Part shown: positions 1 to 8,882 of the stretch, piece by piece
Layout: every line of letters starts with the position of its first letter
Numbering within the stretch: the first letter of the stretch is position 1
Source of the DNA: Rhodoplanes serenus
GTDB lineage: Bacteria; Pseudomonadota; Alphaproteobacteria; Rhizobiales; Xanthobacteraceae
DNA length: 64,000 bases
Direction: 5' to 3'
NCBI GenBank assembly: GCA_009720755.1
Contig: WNKV01000003.1
Location: forward strand, 1 to 64,000
Program-made: the position numbers and the translations under genes
Notes under the pieces: model-generated
Database searches by the model: none
The model's input: the letters and a program-made list of their open reading frames with translations, nothing else
Told to the model about the DNA's origin: nothing

Positions 1-246
1 GGCCGGCGTGGTGCCCCAGTCCTCGTGCAGCTTCATGGCGCAGGCGCCAGCCTCGATCATCTCGACCAGCGCGGCGGCCCCGCCCAGCCGCAATGGCGCC
101 GGGGCGCCGGCGGCCGACCCGCCGCCGGCCGAGCCGCCGGTCCTGTCCGGACCGCCGGTCGGCAGCGGAGCGCCGACCACCCAGTCCAACCCGGACGAAC
201 GCTGACGCCGGCGCCGAGACGATGGGCCGCCTGCCAGGCGGCCCAT
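1..246 (-). pseudogene. Urease alpha-subunit-like fragment lacking the usual N-terminal part, cut by window edge
   Basis: Read on the minus strand, the last 26 codons before the window edge give the urease alpha (UreC) active-site block, including AMKLHEDWGTTPA. The lysine in this block is the carbamylated nickel-bridging residue of the family and the histidine is a nickel ligand. In complete UreC about 200 residues precede this lysine, including an HxH metal motif. Here homology fades just before LVEMIEAGA, and upstream there is only a Gly/Ala/Pro-rich stretch open to an ATG at 246. No HxH motif is seen in any minus frame before the divergent LysE gene. It may be a 5'-truncated pseudogene or a rearranged copy; the rest lies outside the window. 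Urease identity is fairly sure, the truncation less so. Confidence 0.55.
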
Positions 247-333
247 CCGCTGCGCCGCTCCTGACCCGACCAGCCCGCGGCCGACCGACCGGGCCGCGAG
301 GTCCCGCGCCGCGCCGAACCGGAGCCGACCGGC

Positions 334-951
334 ATGCTCAATCCCGACCTGTTCGTCCCGTTCCTGGCGATGGTCCTGCTGCTGATCCTGACGCCGGGCC
401 CGGTGGTGACCCTGATGGTCTCGACCGGCGCCCGCGACGGCGCCCGCGCCGTGCTGGCCACCGCCCTCGGCACCGTGTTCGGCAACACGCTGCTGATCGG
501 CGGCGTGGCGATCGGCCTCGACGTGCTGCTGTCGCGGGCCGTCACCGCCTTCGAGGTGATCCGCTGGGTCGGCGCCGTCTACCTGATCTGGCTCGGCGTG
601 CAGGCGTGGCGGCGGGCCGGGCAGGCGGCGCCGCCGGAGCCCGCCCGCGGCAAGGTCCACCTCTCGCGCGGCTTCCTGGTGTCGGTGTCGAACCCCAAGA
701 CGGCCGCCTTCTTCACGGCGTTCCTGCCGCAGTTCGTCGACCCGGCGCTGCCGTCCGGCCCGCAGCTCGCCGTCATGGTGGCGGCCGCCGTCACGCTCGC
801 CGCCGTGCTGGATGCCGGGTGGGGCCTGATGGCCGGTCTCGGCCGCGGCTTCTTCCTGGCGCCGGCCCGGCGCGCGCTGCTCGACCGCATCTCGGGAACC
901 GTGCTGATCGGCGGCGGCCTGTGGCTCGCCTTGTCGCGGCGGGCCGCATGA
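334..951 (+). CDS. LysE/RhtB-family amino-acid exporter
   Basis: This 205-residue membrane protein has the hallmark of LysE/RhtB translocators near its N-terminus, LTPGPV followed by a small-residue helix. It has about six hydrophobic segments and the family's usual length of roughly 205 residues. Such proteins export amino acids or derivatives across the inner membrane; the substrate cannot be told from sequence. The start is the ATG whose product opens directly into the first membrane helix (MLNPDLFVPFLAMVLLLI). It stands alone between the urease-like fragment on the other strand and coaD, with 65 bases before coaD. Confidence 0.88.
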   Translation: MLNPDLFVPFLAMVLLLILTPGPVVTLMVSTGARDGARAVLATALGTVFGNTLLIGGVAIGLDVLLSRAVTAFEVIRWVGAVYLIWLGVQAWRRAGQAAPPEPARGKVHLSRGFLVSVSNPKTAAFFTAFLPQFVDPALPSGPQLAVMVAAAVTLAAVLDAGWGLMAGLGRGFFLAPARRALLDRISGTVLIGGGLWLALSRRAA

Positions 952-1016
952 CGGCGCGGCAGCCCGGCCCCATGGCCCGGCTTGCCGGCGCGACCCGGGC
1001 AGGCTAGACCCGCGCG

Positions 1017-1526
1017 ATGCTGCGAACCGCCCTCTATGCCGGCTCGTTCGACCCGGTCACCAACGGCCACCTCGACGTCGTCCGCCAGGCGGTGCGCCTG
1101 GCCGACCGGCTGGTGCTGGCCATCGGCATCCATCCCGGCAAGGTGCCGCTGTTCCCGGCCGAGGACCGCGCCGCCATGCTGGAGGAGACCTGCGGGCCGC
1201 TCGCCGCGGCGGCCGGCTGCACCATCTCCTGCATCACCTTCTCGGGCCTGGTGGTCGAGGCGGCCCGCGCCGAGGGTGCGGTGGCGCTGATCCGCGGCCT
1301 GCGCGACGGCACCGACTTCGATTACGAGATGCAGATGGCCGGCATGAACGGCACCATGGCGCCGACGGTGACGACCGTGTTCCTGCCGGCCTCGCCGCTG
1401 GTGCGCCCGATCACCGCCACACTGGTTCGACAGATTGCCGCGATGGGCGGGGACGTCTCCGCCTTCGTGCCGCCGGCCGTGGCCGAGCGGCTGCGGCGGC
1501 GTTTCGCCGCCAAGGCCCCCGGCTGA
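1017..1526 (+). CDS. coaD: Pantetheine-phosphate adenylyltransferase
   Basis: CoaD transfers AMP from ATP to 4'-phosphopantetheine, the fourth step of coenzyme A synthesis, in the cytoplasm. The 169-residue product opens with the nucleotidyltransferase signature [14 protein letters not shown], which holds the NGH catalytic motif. It also has [19 protein letters not shown], typical of CoaD substrate binding. The usual ISS(T/S)xxR element appears as ITATLVRQ followed by GGDVSAFVP, a mild variation. Length fits the family. It begins a same-strand run, coaD, two cyclophilins, queA, tgt, an arrangement common in Hyphomicrobiales. Confidence 0.95.
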   Translation: MLRTALYAGSFDPVTNGHLDVVRQAVRLADRLVLAIGIHPGKVPLFPAEDRAAMLEETCGPLAAAAGCTISCITFSGLVVEAARAEGAVALIRGLRDGTDFDYEMQMAGMNGTMAPTVTTVFLPASPLVRPITATLVRQIAAMGGDVSAFVPPAVAERLRRRFAAKAPG

Positions 1527-1540
1527 CCCTGGACGCCGCC

Positions 1541-1581
1541 ATGACGAGACGCACCGACGAGACGCATCGACGAGACGCATC
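1541..1581 (+). repeat. Short tandem repeat, unit about 12 bases
   Basis: Three near-identical direct copies of GACGAGACGCA(C/T) sit in the gap between coaD and the exported cyclophilin. They lie after the coaD stop and 75 bases before the next start. No function is evident. Confidence 0.6.
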
Positions 1582-1654
1582 CCGTCGCCCTCCGTCGTGC
1601 GGCCGCCGCGGCAGCCTTCCCTGATCGGCTTCCCGCAACCCGCAAGGACCTTCC

Positions 1655-2218
1655 ATGATCCGCTTGTTCGCTGCGCTCGCCGTGCTCGCGTTCACGCTCG
1701 TCGGCGCCGAGGCGCAGCCGCTGCCCGCCGGGCTCGATCCGCAGAACACCGTCCTGATCGACACCAAGGACGGCCGCATCGTCATCAAGCTGCGCAACGA
1801 TCTGGCGCCGCAGCACGCCGAGCGCATCAAGCAGCTCGCCCGCGAGAAGTTCTACGACGGCGTGCCGTTCCACCGCGTCATCACCGGCTTCATGGCGCAG
1901 ACTGGCGACGGCCAGTTCGGCAACGGCACCGGCGGCTCCAAGTATCCGAACCTGCCGGCCGAGTTCTCCAGCGTGCCGTTCAAGCGCGGCATCGTCGGCA
2001 TGGCCCGCAAGGGCGGCGACAACAACTCGGCCAACAGCCAGTTCTTCATCATGCTGGCCGAGACGTCGAGCCTCAACGGCCAGTACACGGTGATCGGCGA
2101 GGTGGTGCGCGGCATGGATGTCGTCGACAAGATCAAGAAGGGCTCGGAGGTCGACAATGGTCGGGTGACCAATCCCGACAAGATCGTCCGCATGCAGGTC
2201 GCCGCCGACGCGCAGTAG
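1655..2218 (+). CDS. Exported cyclophilin-type peptidyl-prolyl isomerase
   Basis: This 187-residue cyclophilin catalyses cis-trans isomerisation of X-Pro bonds. It opens with a signal peptide ([20 protein letters not shown], probable cleavage after AEA), so it should act in the periplasm. The cyclophilin core includes FYDGVPFHRVITGFMAQTGD with the active-site arginine and phenylalanine, then NSANSQFFIML. The substrate-pocket loop is the compact bacterial type. It is directly followed by a signal-less paralogue, giving a periplasmic/cytoplasmic pair. PpiA-type is likely. Confidence 0.9.
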   Translation: MIRLFAALAVLAFTLVGAEAQPLPAGLDPQNTVLIDTKDGRIVIKLRNDLAPQHAERIKQLAREKFYDGVPFHRVITGFMAQTGDGQFGNGTGGSKYPNLPAEFSSVPFKRGIVGMARKGGDNNSANSQFFIMLAETSSLNGQYTVIGEVVRGMDVVDKIKKGSEVDNGRVTNPDKIVRMQVAADAQ

Positions 2219-2281
2219 CGCCGGCGCTCCGCCTTTCGCGAGCAACCCTTTTCGCGAGCAACCAGGGATATTCGAACCATC

Positions 2282-2752
2282 ATGACCGACGCGACCGAGA
2301 ACACGCTCCTGCTGGAGACCACCAAGGGCCTGGTGACGATCGAGATGCGGCCGGACCTCGCGCCCACTCACGTCGCCCGCATCAAGGAGCTGGTGCGCCA
2401 GGGCTTCTACGACGGCATCGTGTTCCACCGGGTGATCGAGGACTTCATGGCGCAGACCGGCTGCCCGCACGGCACCGGCACCGGCGGCTCGGGCCAGAAG
2501 CTGAAGGCCGAGTTCTCGCGCGAGAAGCACGTCCGCGGCACCGTCTCGATGGCGCGCGCCCAGAACCCGGACTCCGGCGACAGCCAGTTCTTCATCTGCT
2601 TCACCGAGGCGCCCTGGCTCGACGGCCAGTACACCGTGTGGGGCAAGGTGACGGACGGCATGGACAACGTCGACAAGATCGAGCGCGGTGAGCCGGTGAA
2701 GAACCCCGACAAGATCGTCAAGGCCCGCATGGCGGACGACGCCGCCGCGTGA
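2282..2752 (+). CDS. ppiB: Cytoplasmic cyclophilin-type peptidyl-prolyl isomerase
   Basis: A 156-residue cyclophilin without a signal peptide, so cytoplasmic. FYDGIVFHRVIEDFMAQTG carries the catalytic Arg/Phe, and DSGDSQFFICF and WLDGQYTVWGKV complete the pocket. It is similar along its length to the upstream exported cyclophilin, which suggests a local duplication with a change of compartment. It is 63 bases downstream of that gene and probably cotranscribed with it. Confidence 0.9.
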   Translation: MTDATENTLLLETTKGLVTIEMRPDLAPTHVARIKELVRQGFYDGIVFHRVIEDFMAQTGCPHGTGTGGSGQKLKAEFSREKHVRGTVSMARAQNPDSGDSQFFICFTEAPWLDGQYTVWGKVTDGMDNVDKIERGEPVKNPDKIVKARMADDAAA

Positions 2753-2761
2753 GCCGATCTG

Positions 2762-2880
2762 CCGTCACCTCTCGCCGCCTGCGGTGAGAGGCCGGATCGC
2801 GACGCGATCCGGGTGAGGGGACCTCGCCGCGAGCGCCTGCGTCAGGCGGCGCCCCCTCATCCCTCTCGCCGTGCCGCGGC
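2762..2880. repeat. Dispersed palindromic repeat (same family as the one inside uvrD)
   Basis: The gap between ppiB and queA holds an element with nested inverted repeats: CACCTCTCGCC...GGTGAGAGG, then GGATCGCGACGCGATCC, then GGGTGAGGGG. The same layout with a different central stem occurs at about 31004-31075 within uvrD, and related half-elements at 32150-32235. Families of this kind are scattered through many Hyphomicrobiales genomes. Confidence 0.65.
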
Positions 2881-2947
2881 GAGCCACCGTCTGGCCGCAT
2901 GTGCGGAGGCGGTGTAGGCGCGCCGCATCCGGCGCAGAGACGTCCTC

Positions 2948-4030
2948 ATGCGCACCGACCTGTTCGACTTCGATCTTCCCCAGGACCGGATCGCGCTGCG
3001 GCCCGTGAGCCCGCGCGATGCCGCACGGCTGCTCGTGGTGCGGCCGGGCGGCGCACCGGAGCTGGACGATCGCGTCGTGCGCGACCTGCCGACGCTGCTG
3101 CGGCCGGGCGACCAGCTCGTCGTCAACGACACCAAGGTGATCCCGGCCCAGCTCTCCGGCCGCCGGATCGGCCGCGGCGTCGAGGTGGCGATCGAGGCGA
3201 CCTTGATCGAGCGTCTCGACGGCTCGCGCTGGCGCGCTCTGGTGAAGGGCGCCAAGAAGCTCGCCGCCGGCGACACGGTGCGGTTCGGCGACGAGGGCAA
3301 AGTGTGCTTTCTCGGCCAGCTCGACGCCACCGTCGAGGACAAGGGCGAGGCCGGCGAGGTGACGCTGTCGTTCGCGTTCCACGGGCCGGTGCTCGATCAG
3401 GCGATCGCCGAGCGGGGCGCCATGCCGCTTCCGCCCTACATCGCCGGGCGCCGCCCGGCCGACGAGCAGGACCGCAGCGACTACCAGACGCTGTTCGCCC
3501 GTGAGGAGGGCGCCGTGGCGGCGCCTACCGCCGGCCTGCACTTCACCGACGATCTCCTGGCGCGGCTCGCCGCCGCCGGCGTCGGGCTCCACCGCGTCAC
3601 GTTGCATGTGGGGGCCGGGACCTTCCTGCCCGTCAAGGCGGAGGACACCGCCGCGCACCGCATGCACGCCGAGCGCGGCCAGGTGAGCGAGGCCACCGCG
3701 GCGGCGCTGAACGCGGCGCGGCGGGCGGGCGGCCGCATCGTCGCGGTCGGCTCCACCTCGATGCGGCTCCTGGAGAGCGCTGCCGAGGCGGACGGCACCA
3801 TCCGGCCGCTCGCCGGCGAGACCGCGATCTTCATCACGCCCGGCTATCGCTTCCGCGCCATCGACGTGATGATGACCAACTTTCACCTGCCGCGATCGAC
3901 CCTGTTCATGCTGGTGTCGGCGTTCTCGGGGCTCGACACCATGCGGCGCGCCTATGCGCACGCCGTCGCGACGGGTTATCGCTTCTACTCCTACGGCGAC
4001 GCGACGCTGCTGTTCCGCGAGACGACATGA
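2948..4030 (+). CDS. queA: S-adenosylmethionine:tRNA ribosyltransferase-isomerase
   Basis: QueA moves the ribosyl part of SAM onto 7-aminomethyl-deazaguanine in tRNA, making epoxyqueuosine. The 360-residue product begins [19 protein letters not shown] and contains the family blocks [42 protein letters not shown] and [19 protein letters not shown]. Length fits the family. Its TGA overlaps the ATG of tgt (ATGA at 4027-4030), so the two steps of queuosine tRNA modification are translationally coupled. Confidence 0.96.
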   Translation: MRTDLFDFDLPQDRIALRPVSPRDAARLLVVRPGGAPELDDRVVRDLPTLLRPGDQLVVNDTKVIPAQLSGRRIGRGVEVAIEATLIERLDGSRWRALVKGAKKLAAGDTVRFGDEGKVCFLGQLDATVEDKGEAGEVTLSFAFHGPVLDQAIAERGAMPLPPYIAGRRPADEQDRSDYQTLFAREEGAVAAPTAGLHFTDDLLARLAAAGVGLHRVTLHVGAGTFLPVKAEDTAAHRMHAERGQVSEATAAALNAARRAGGRIVAVGSTSMRLLESAAEADGTIRPLAGETAIFITPGYRFRAIDVMMTNFHLPRSTLFMLVSAFSGLDTMRRAYAHAVATGYRFYSYGDATLLFRETT

Positions 4031-5151
4031 AATTCGACCTCCACGTCACCGACGGCACCGCCCGTCTCGGCACTCTCGACACGCCACACGGCCGCGTGCG
4101 CACGCCGGCCTTCATGCCGGTCGGCACCCAGGCCGCCATGAAGGGCGTGCACTGGCACGAGGTGCGCGAGGCCGGCGCCGACATCGTGCTGTCCAACACC
4201 TATCACCTGATGCTGCGGCCGAGCGCCGAGCGCATCGCGCGGCTAGGCGGCCTGCACGCCTTCATGGGCTGGCCGCATCCGATCCTCACCGACTCGGGCG
4301 GCTTTCAGGTCATGTCGCTCGCCAAGCTGCGCAAGGTGGCGGAGCACGGCGTCACCTTCCAGTCGCATGTCGACGGCGCCACGGTGGAGCTGACGCCCGA
4401 GCGGGCCGTGGAGATTCAGCGGCTGCTCGGCTCCGACATCGCCATGCAGCTCGACGAGTGCGTGGCGCTGCCGGCGCCGCCGGCCGAGATCGAGCGCGCC
4501 ATGCGGCTGTCGCTGCGCTGGGCCGAGCGCTGCAAGCGCGCCTTCGAGGAAGACCTGCCGAGCGGGCGCGCGCTGTTCGGCATCGTGCAGGGCGGCGACG
4601 TCCCCGATCTGCGCCGCGAGAGCGCGCGAGCGCTGGTCGACCTCGACTTCCAGGGCTACGCCATCGGCGGCCTCGCGGTCGGCGAGCCGCAGGCCACCAT
4701 GCTGGCGATGATCGAGGAGGTCGCGCCGCTGCTGCCGGCCGATCGGCCGCGCTATCTGATGGGCGTCGGCACGCCGGACGATCTCTTAAAGGGGGTGGCG
4801 CGCGGCATCGACATGTTCGACTGCGTGCTGCCGACCCGCAACGGCCGCCACGGCCTCGCCTACACGCGCTTCGGGCCGGTCAACCTGAAGAACGCCCGCC
4901 ACGCCGAAGACCCGCGGCCGCTCGATCCGGAGAGCCCGTGCCGGGTCGCCGCCACGGTGCCGCGCGCCTATCTCCACCACCTGATCCGGGTCGACGAGAT
5001 GCTCGGCGCCATGCTGCTGAGCATCGTCAACATCGCCTATTTTCAGACGCTGATGCAGGGCGTCCGCGCGGCGATCGCCGAGCGGCGTTTCGCCGACCAC
5101 GCCGCCGCGGTGACCGAGGACTGGAGCCGCGGCGACGTACCGGCGCTGTGA
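4027..5151 (+). CDS. tgt: tRNA-guanine transglycosylase
   Basis: Tgt exchanges guanine 34 of GUN anticodons for the queuosine precursor preQ1. The 374-residue protein shows [14 protein letters not shown], the base-pocket block [29 protein letters not shown], the GGLAVGE loop and [13 protein letters not shown], which has the catalytic Asp. The C-terminal zinc site of well-studied bacterial enzymes (CxCxxC followed by His) is not intact: the region reads [17 protein letters not shown] with one cysteine. It is coupled to queA by an ATGA overlap and ends the coaD-to-tgt run. Confidence 0.95.
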   Translation: MKFDLHVTDGTARLGTLDTPHGRVRTPAFMPVGTQAAMKGVHWHEVREAGADIVLSNTYHLMLRPSAERIARLGGLHAFMGWPHPILTDSGGFQVMSLAKLRKVAEHGVTFQSHVDGATVELTPERAVEIQRLLGSDIAMQLDECVALPAPPAEIERAMRLSLRWAERCKRAFEEDLPSGRALFGIVQGGDVPDLRRESARALVDLDFQGYAIGGLAVGEPQATMLAMIEEVAPLLPADRPRYLMGVGTPDDLLKGVARGIDMFDCVLPTRNGRHGLAYTRFGPVNLKNARHAEDPRPLDPESPCRVAATVPRAYLHHLIRVDEMLGAMLLSIVNIAYFQTLMQGVRAAIAERRFADHAAAVTEDWSRGDVPAL

Positions 5152-5157
5152 TGGTCG

Positions 5158-6471
5158 TCAGCCGGCGCGCACCGCCACACGGGCAGCTACCCGGACCGGC
5201 ACCGGCTCCGGCTTGGCGAAGGCGAACAGGCCGACATCGATGATGCCGAGCCGGAACCCGGTCTCGCAATAGGCGAGGTAGTACTCCCACAGCCGGCGGA
5301 AGCGATCGTCGAAGCCGAGCGGCGCGATCGCCGGCCAGGCGGCGAGGAAGCGTCGGCGCCACTCGGCGAGCGTGCGGGCATAGCTCTCGGCGAACGCCGT
5401 GTGGGTGACGAGCGCGAGGCCGGCCCGGCGAGCATGCTCCACCATCATGTCGCGGGTCGGCAGCATGCCGCCCGGGAACACGTAACGCTGGATGAAGTCC
5501 GGGTTGCGCCGGTAGCGGTCGAAGCGCGACGTCTCGATGGTGATGGCCTGGAGCACCGCGGTGCCGCCGGCGCGCAGCCGCGCCGCCAGCGTCTCGAAAT
5601 AGATCGGCCAGTACTTCTCGCCGACCGCCTCGATCATCTCGATGGAGACGATGCGGTCGAATGTGCCCTCGGTGTCGCGATAATCCTCGAGCCGCAGATC
5701 GCACGCCTCGGCGAGGCCGGCGGCGGCGACGCGCTCGCGGGCGAATGCGAGCTGCTCGGCCGACAGCGTCAGCCCGGTGACGCGGCAGCCCTCCCGGGCG
5801 AGACGCTCGGCGAGCGCGCCCCAGCCGCAGCCGATCTCCAGCACATGCTCGCCGCCGGTCACGCCGAGCGTCGCCACGATGTGGTCCAGCTTGATCTGCT
5901 GCGCCTCGTCGAGCGACTGGTCGTCTTCCGTGTAGATCGCCGACGAGTAGGTCATGCTGCGATCGAGCCAGGCGGCATAGAAGGCGTTGCCGAGATCGTA
6001 ATGGGCCGCGATGTTGCGGCGGCTGCCGCGCCTGGTGTTGGCGCGCACCGCGTGGCGGATGCGATCCAGCAGCCGCTCGGTGCGCAGGCCCGCATAGACG
6101 TCGGTCAGCCCGGCATCGTTCTCGGAGAACAGAGCGAGCAGCGCCGGCAGGTCGGGGGTCGACCAGTCGCCGTCCATGTAGGCTTCGGCGAAGCCGAGAT
6201 CGCCGCGCCACACCACCCGCCACAAGGTCCGCCAGCGGTGCAGCACCCAGGTGGCGGCGTGCCCCGGCCGGCGGCCGCGATGGGCGATGCGCACGCCGTT
6301 CGGCAGCTCGACCGTCAGGGTGCCGACATCGAGCCGGCGCAGCACCCGGGCGAGCAGGCGGTGGGTCAGCTTGCGCCGGCGCAGCACGGCGGCCGGCTCG
6401 GCGGCGGGTGCCGCCGGCGCATGGGAGGGCGCCTCGCAGGAGGACAAGTCGCAGGAGGACAGGTGAGTCAT
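5158..6471 (-). CDS. Cyclopropane-fatty-acyl-phospholipid synthase-like methyltransferase
   Basis: This 437-residue SAM-dependent enzyme is of the Cfa type, which adds a methylene or methyl group to unsaturated acyl chains in membrane phospholipids. The N-terminal lipid-binding part includes GDLGFAEAYMDGDW. The methyltransferase core has HYDLGNAFYAAWLD, YSSAIY, the SAM loop VLEIGCGWGALAE, and IVSIEMIEAVGEKYW with the active-site glutamate. FPGGMLPT and YYLAYCETGFR are also typical. The ATG at 6471 overlaps the stop of the DUF1365 gene (ATGA), so it is chosen over upstream alternatives. It is last in a three-gene unit behind a candidate ECF promoter. Confidence 0.9.
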   Translation of the reverse strand: MTHLSSCDLSSCEAPSHAPAAPAAEPAAVLRRRKLTHRLLARVLRRLDVGTLTVELPNGVRIAHRGRRPGHAATWVLHRWRTLWRVVWRGDLGFAEAYMDGDWSTPDLPALLALFSENDAGLTDVYAGLRTERLLDRIRHAVRANTRRGSRRNIAAHYDLGNAFYAAWLDRSMTYSSAIYTEDDQSLDEAQQIKLDHIVATLGVTGGEHVLEIGCGWGALAERLAREGCRVTGLTLSAEQLAFARERVAAAGLAEACDLRLEDYRDTEGTFDRIVSIEMIEAVGEKYWPIYFETLAARLRAGGTAVLQAITIETSRFDRYRRNPDFIQRYVFPGGMLPTRDMMVEHARRAGLALVTHTAFAESYARTLAEWRRRFLAAWPAIAPLGFDDRFRRLWEYYLAYCETGFRLGIIDVGLFAFAKPEPVPVRVAARVAVRAG

Positions 6472-7244
6472 GATCCGCTCCGCACGATGGTCACGGGGCG
6501 CGTCGGCGGGGCCGGGCGGGGCCGTAGCCCGATGCCCTTGCGCCACAGCTTCAACGCCTCCCAATGAATCGCCGCGATCACCTTGGCGGTGACCAGCGGG
6601 TGAAGCAGGAACGTCTTCAGCAGCGCGCCGTCGCCGAGCTCGCGGCGATGCCCGGTGAGCGCCGCGACGATCACCGGCTTGCCGGCCTTGTCGGCCCGGA
6701 TCGCCACGGCGACCGAGCGGCCCGGCGGTGCGATGCGGAACTCGTATCGCAGGTCCATATCCATGAACGGCGAGACGTAGAACAGCTTGTCACACGTCTG
6801 GCGAACGGCGCCACTGCGCTCCGGTTCCGCCGGAATCACGTAGGAGTGGCGCTCGCCGAACGTGTTGGTCACCTCGTGGACCACCGCCGCCAGCGTGCCG
6901 TCGGCGCGTCGGCAGAAGTAGACGCTCAGCGGGTTGAAGACGTAGCCCAGCACCCGGGGCATGCAGAGAATCTGCACCGATCCGCCGGTGATGTCGACGC
7001 CGGCCTCGGCCAGCATGCGGTCGATCTGGGCGCGCAGCGGCTCGTCGGTGCCGGCGCCATGGTCGGCATCGCGGAACGTGAACAGGTTGAAGCCGTCGCG
7101 CGAAAACAGGCGCAGCCGCGCCGCGAGGGCGTCGATCTCGGCGAGATCGAGCAGCAGCCAGAAGCAGCGGTAGCGCAACGCGTGTGACCGCGGCGCGAGG
7201 CGGCGATGAACCACGGCACCCGTGTAGATGGCCGAGACGGTCAT
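6468..7244 (-). CDS. DUF1365 family protein
   Basis: A 258-residue protein recognised as DUF1365 from AIYTGAVVHRRLAPRSHALRYRCFWLLLDL, GYVFNPLSVYFCRR, VVHEVTNTFGERHSY and KLFYVSPFMDMDLRYEFR. The family has no firmly known reaction but nearly always sits between an FAD-dependent amine-oxidase-like gene and a Cfa-like gene, as here. A role in fatty-acyl modification of membrane lipids is therefore inferred. The start at 7244 overlaps the stop of the upstream gene (ATGA), and the stop overlaps the start of the downstream gene (ATGA), so the three genes are tightly coupled. Confidence 0.88.
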   Translation of the reverse strand: MTVSAIYTGAVVHRRLAPRSHALRYRCFWLLLDLAEIDALAARLRLFSRDGFNLFTFRDADHGAGTDEPLRAQIDRMLAEAGVDITGGSVQILCMPRVLGYVFNPLSVYFCRRADGTLAAVVHEVTNTFGERHSYVIPAEPERSGAVRQTCDKLFYVSPFMDMDLRYEFRIAPPGRSVAVAIRADKAGKPVIVAALTGHRRELGDGALLKTFLLHPLVTAKVIAAIHWEALKLWRKGIGLRPRPAPPTRPVTIVRSGS

Positions 7245-8605
7245 GCCGGCAACGTCGGCTGCGGCACGCGCGGGCGCGCCGGATCGAGCGGGATGCGGCC
7301 GCTCTCGTTGGGCACCGACCACGGGCGGCGCACGCCGCCGATCGCCTCGGCGACCGCGAGCCCCGCCTGCAATCCGTCCTCGTGGAAGCCGGCGCCGAAA
7401 TGGGCGCCGCAGAACCAGGTGTTGCGCACGCCCTGGAGCGACCAGAGCTGGCGCTGCGCCGCGTGGGCGGCGAGATCGAACAGCGGATGCTCGTACATCT
7501 CGGTGTGGATCAGGCTGCCGGCGCGCGGCGGTCGCGGCGGATTCAGCGTCACGAACAGCGGTGTCTCGGCCGGCAGGTCTTGCAGCCGATTCATCCAGTA
7601 CGTGACGGTGACGCGGGGCCGATCATCGGGGCCGGTGCGGGTCCCGATCACGTTCCAGCTCGACCACGCGGCGCGCCGCTTGGGCATGAGCGTATCGTCG
7701 GCGTGGAGAACGGCGATATTGCGGCTGTACCGGAACGCGCCCAGCAAGGCGCGCTCGTCGAGGCTCGGATCGGCCAGCATGGCGAGCGCCTGATCGGCAT
7801 GCGTCGCCACCACGACGTGATCGAAGCGGTGCGCCTCGCCGGTCTGGTCGGTGACGACGACGCCGTTCGGCTCGCGGCGCAGGTGGGCGACGCCGCGGTC
7901 GAGCCGGATGCGATCGGCGAAGTCGCGCGTCAGGCGCTCCACATAGCTGGCGCTGCCGCCCGTCACGGTGCGCCACACCGGCCGGTCGCGCAGCTTCAGC
8001 AGGCCGTGGTTGTCGTGGAAGCGGATGAACGCGGCGGCCGGATAGTCCAGCATCTCGGAAGGCGCCGCCGACCAGATGGCGCCTGCCATCGGCAGCAGGT
8101 GGTCGTCGCGGAAGGCGCGCGAGTAGCCGTTGTGGCGCAGATAGTCGCCGAGCGTCACATGCGCCTCGTCGAGCCCGCCGAGATCGCGGGGCGCCGCACG
8201 GTAGAAGCGCAGCACGCCGGCGAGCATCGACCAGAAGCGCGGCCGCAGCAGGTTGCGCGGCTGCGCCAGCAGCGCCCCGAAGCTGCCGCCGCCGTATTCG
8301 AGGGCACCGTCGTCGAGCGACACCGACAGCGACATCTCGGTCGGCTGCGTCTGCACGCCGAGATGCGCGAACAGCGCCGTCAGGTTCGGATAGGTCTGCT
8401 CGTTGTAGACGATGAACCCGGTGTCGACCGGCACGCCGCCATGGGCCGGCGGGGTGCGCACCGTGTTGGAGTGGCCGCCGGCGCGGTCGGCCCGCTCGAA
8501 CACCGTCACGTCGTGGCGGCGCGCCAGCAGCCAGGCCGCCGACAGGCCCGATATGCCGGTGCCGATCACCGCGATCTTCAGGCGATCGCCGCCCGTCTCC
8601 TGCAT
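7241..8605 (-). CDS. FAD-dependent oxidoreductase, flavin amine-oxidase-like
   Basis: The 454-residue product begins with a Rossmann dinucleotide-binding motif, IAVIGTGISGLSAAWLLA, followed by the acid/Arg pair VFERADRAGGHSNTV. It ends with a second FAD block, WFCGAHFGAGFHEDGLQAGLAVAEAI. This type is often annotated as an NAD/FAD-binding protein linked to cyclopropane or cyclopropene fatty acid formation. In Rhodobacter, relatives beside DUF1365 and Cfa-like genes belong to the RpoE/ChrR singlet-oxygen regulon and are tied to modified fatty acids. A good Shine-Dalgarno (GGGGGGCGAGG) precedes the ATG at 8605. It heads the minus-strand unit and diverges from the sigma factor gene. Confidence 0.88.
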   Translation of the reverse strand: MQETGGDRLKIAVIGTGISGLSAAWLLARRHDVTVFERADRAGGHSNTVRTPPAHGGVPVDTGFIVYNEQTYPNLTALFAHLGVQTQPTEMSLSVSLDDGALEYGGGSFGALLAQPRNLLRPRFWSMLAGVLRFYRAAPRDLGGLDEAHVTLGDYLRHNGYSRAFRDDHLLPMAGAIWSAAPSEMLDYPAAAFIRFHDNHGLLKLRDRPVWRTVTGGSASYVERLTRDFADRIRLDRGVAHLRREPNGVVVTDQTGEAHRFDHVVVATHADQALAMLADPSLDERALLGAFRYSRNIAVLHADDTLMPKRRAAWSSWNVIGTRTGPDDRPRVTVTYWMNRLQDLPAETPLFVTLNPPRPPRAGSLIHTEMYEHPLFDLAAHAAQRQLWSLQGVRNTWFCGAHFGAGFHEDGLQAGLAVAEAIGGVRRPWSVPNESGRIPLDPARPRVPQPTLPA

Positions 8606-8660
8606 CCTCGCCCCCCTGCCGCTGTCGGACGGCGCTGTCGCCGGCCGTGCGGTCGAGGCG

Positions 8661-8689
8661 GTGTACGGCCGGACAATACCGTTAGATCA
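8661..8689 (-). promoter_or_regulatory. Candidate ECF-sigma (RpoE/ChrR-type) promoter for the FAD/DUF1365/cfa unit
   Basis: On the minus strand TGATCT (8689-8684) is followed by exactly 17 bases and GTACAC (8666-8661). TGATC(C/T) is the -35 element of singlet-oxygen ECF sigma factors. Spacing and the GTA start of the -10 match two other candidates in this window. The predicted leader is about 50 bases. Confidence 0.55.
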
Positions 8690-8728
8690 CCGCCGGTCCG
8701 CGGCGCCGGCTCACCGGCGGCGGGGGAC

Positions 8729-8757
8729 TGATCCAAGCCCGGCGGCGCGCCGTAGTG
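8729..8757 (+). promoter_or_regulatory. Candidate autoregulatory ECF-sigma promoter
   Basis: TGATCC (8729-8734), 17 bases, then GTAGTG (8752-8757), upstream of the sigma factor gene. It fits the usual autoregulation of ECF-sigma/anti-sigma operons and has the same geometry as the sites at 8661-8689 and 12720-12748. It implies a leader of roughly 120 bases to the ATG at 8883. Confidence 0.55.
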
Positions 8758-8882
8758 GGGGCATGCTTGTCCGGACCACCATACCCGTTAAGACTCCCTC
8801 CAGGGCTGCGCTCGCGGTCCTGCGGCAGCCGGGCGTGCTGCCGCGGGCACCGCCCGTGCGGCCGCGCCGGTCGGGGGAGGGG

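Noticed and set aside
93-1007. Long open frame on the plus strand over the LysE gene
   Set aside because: It is Arg/Pro/Gly-rich shadow reading of high-GC DNA; LysE in another frame has clear family motifs.
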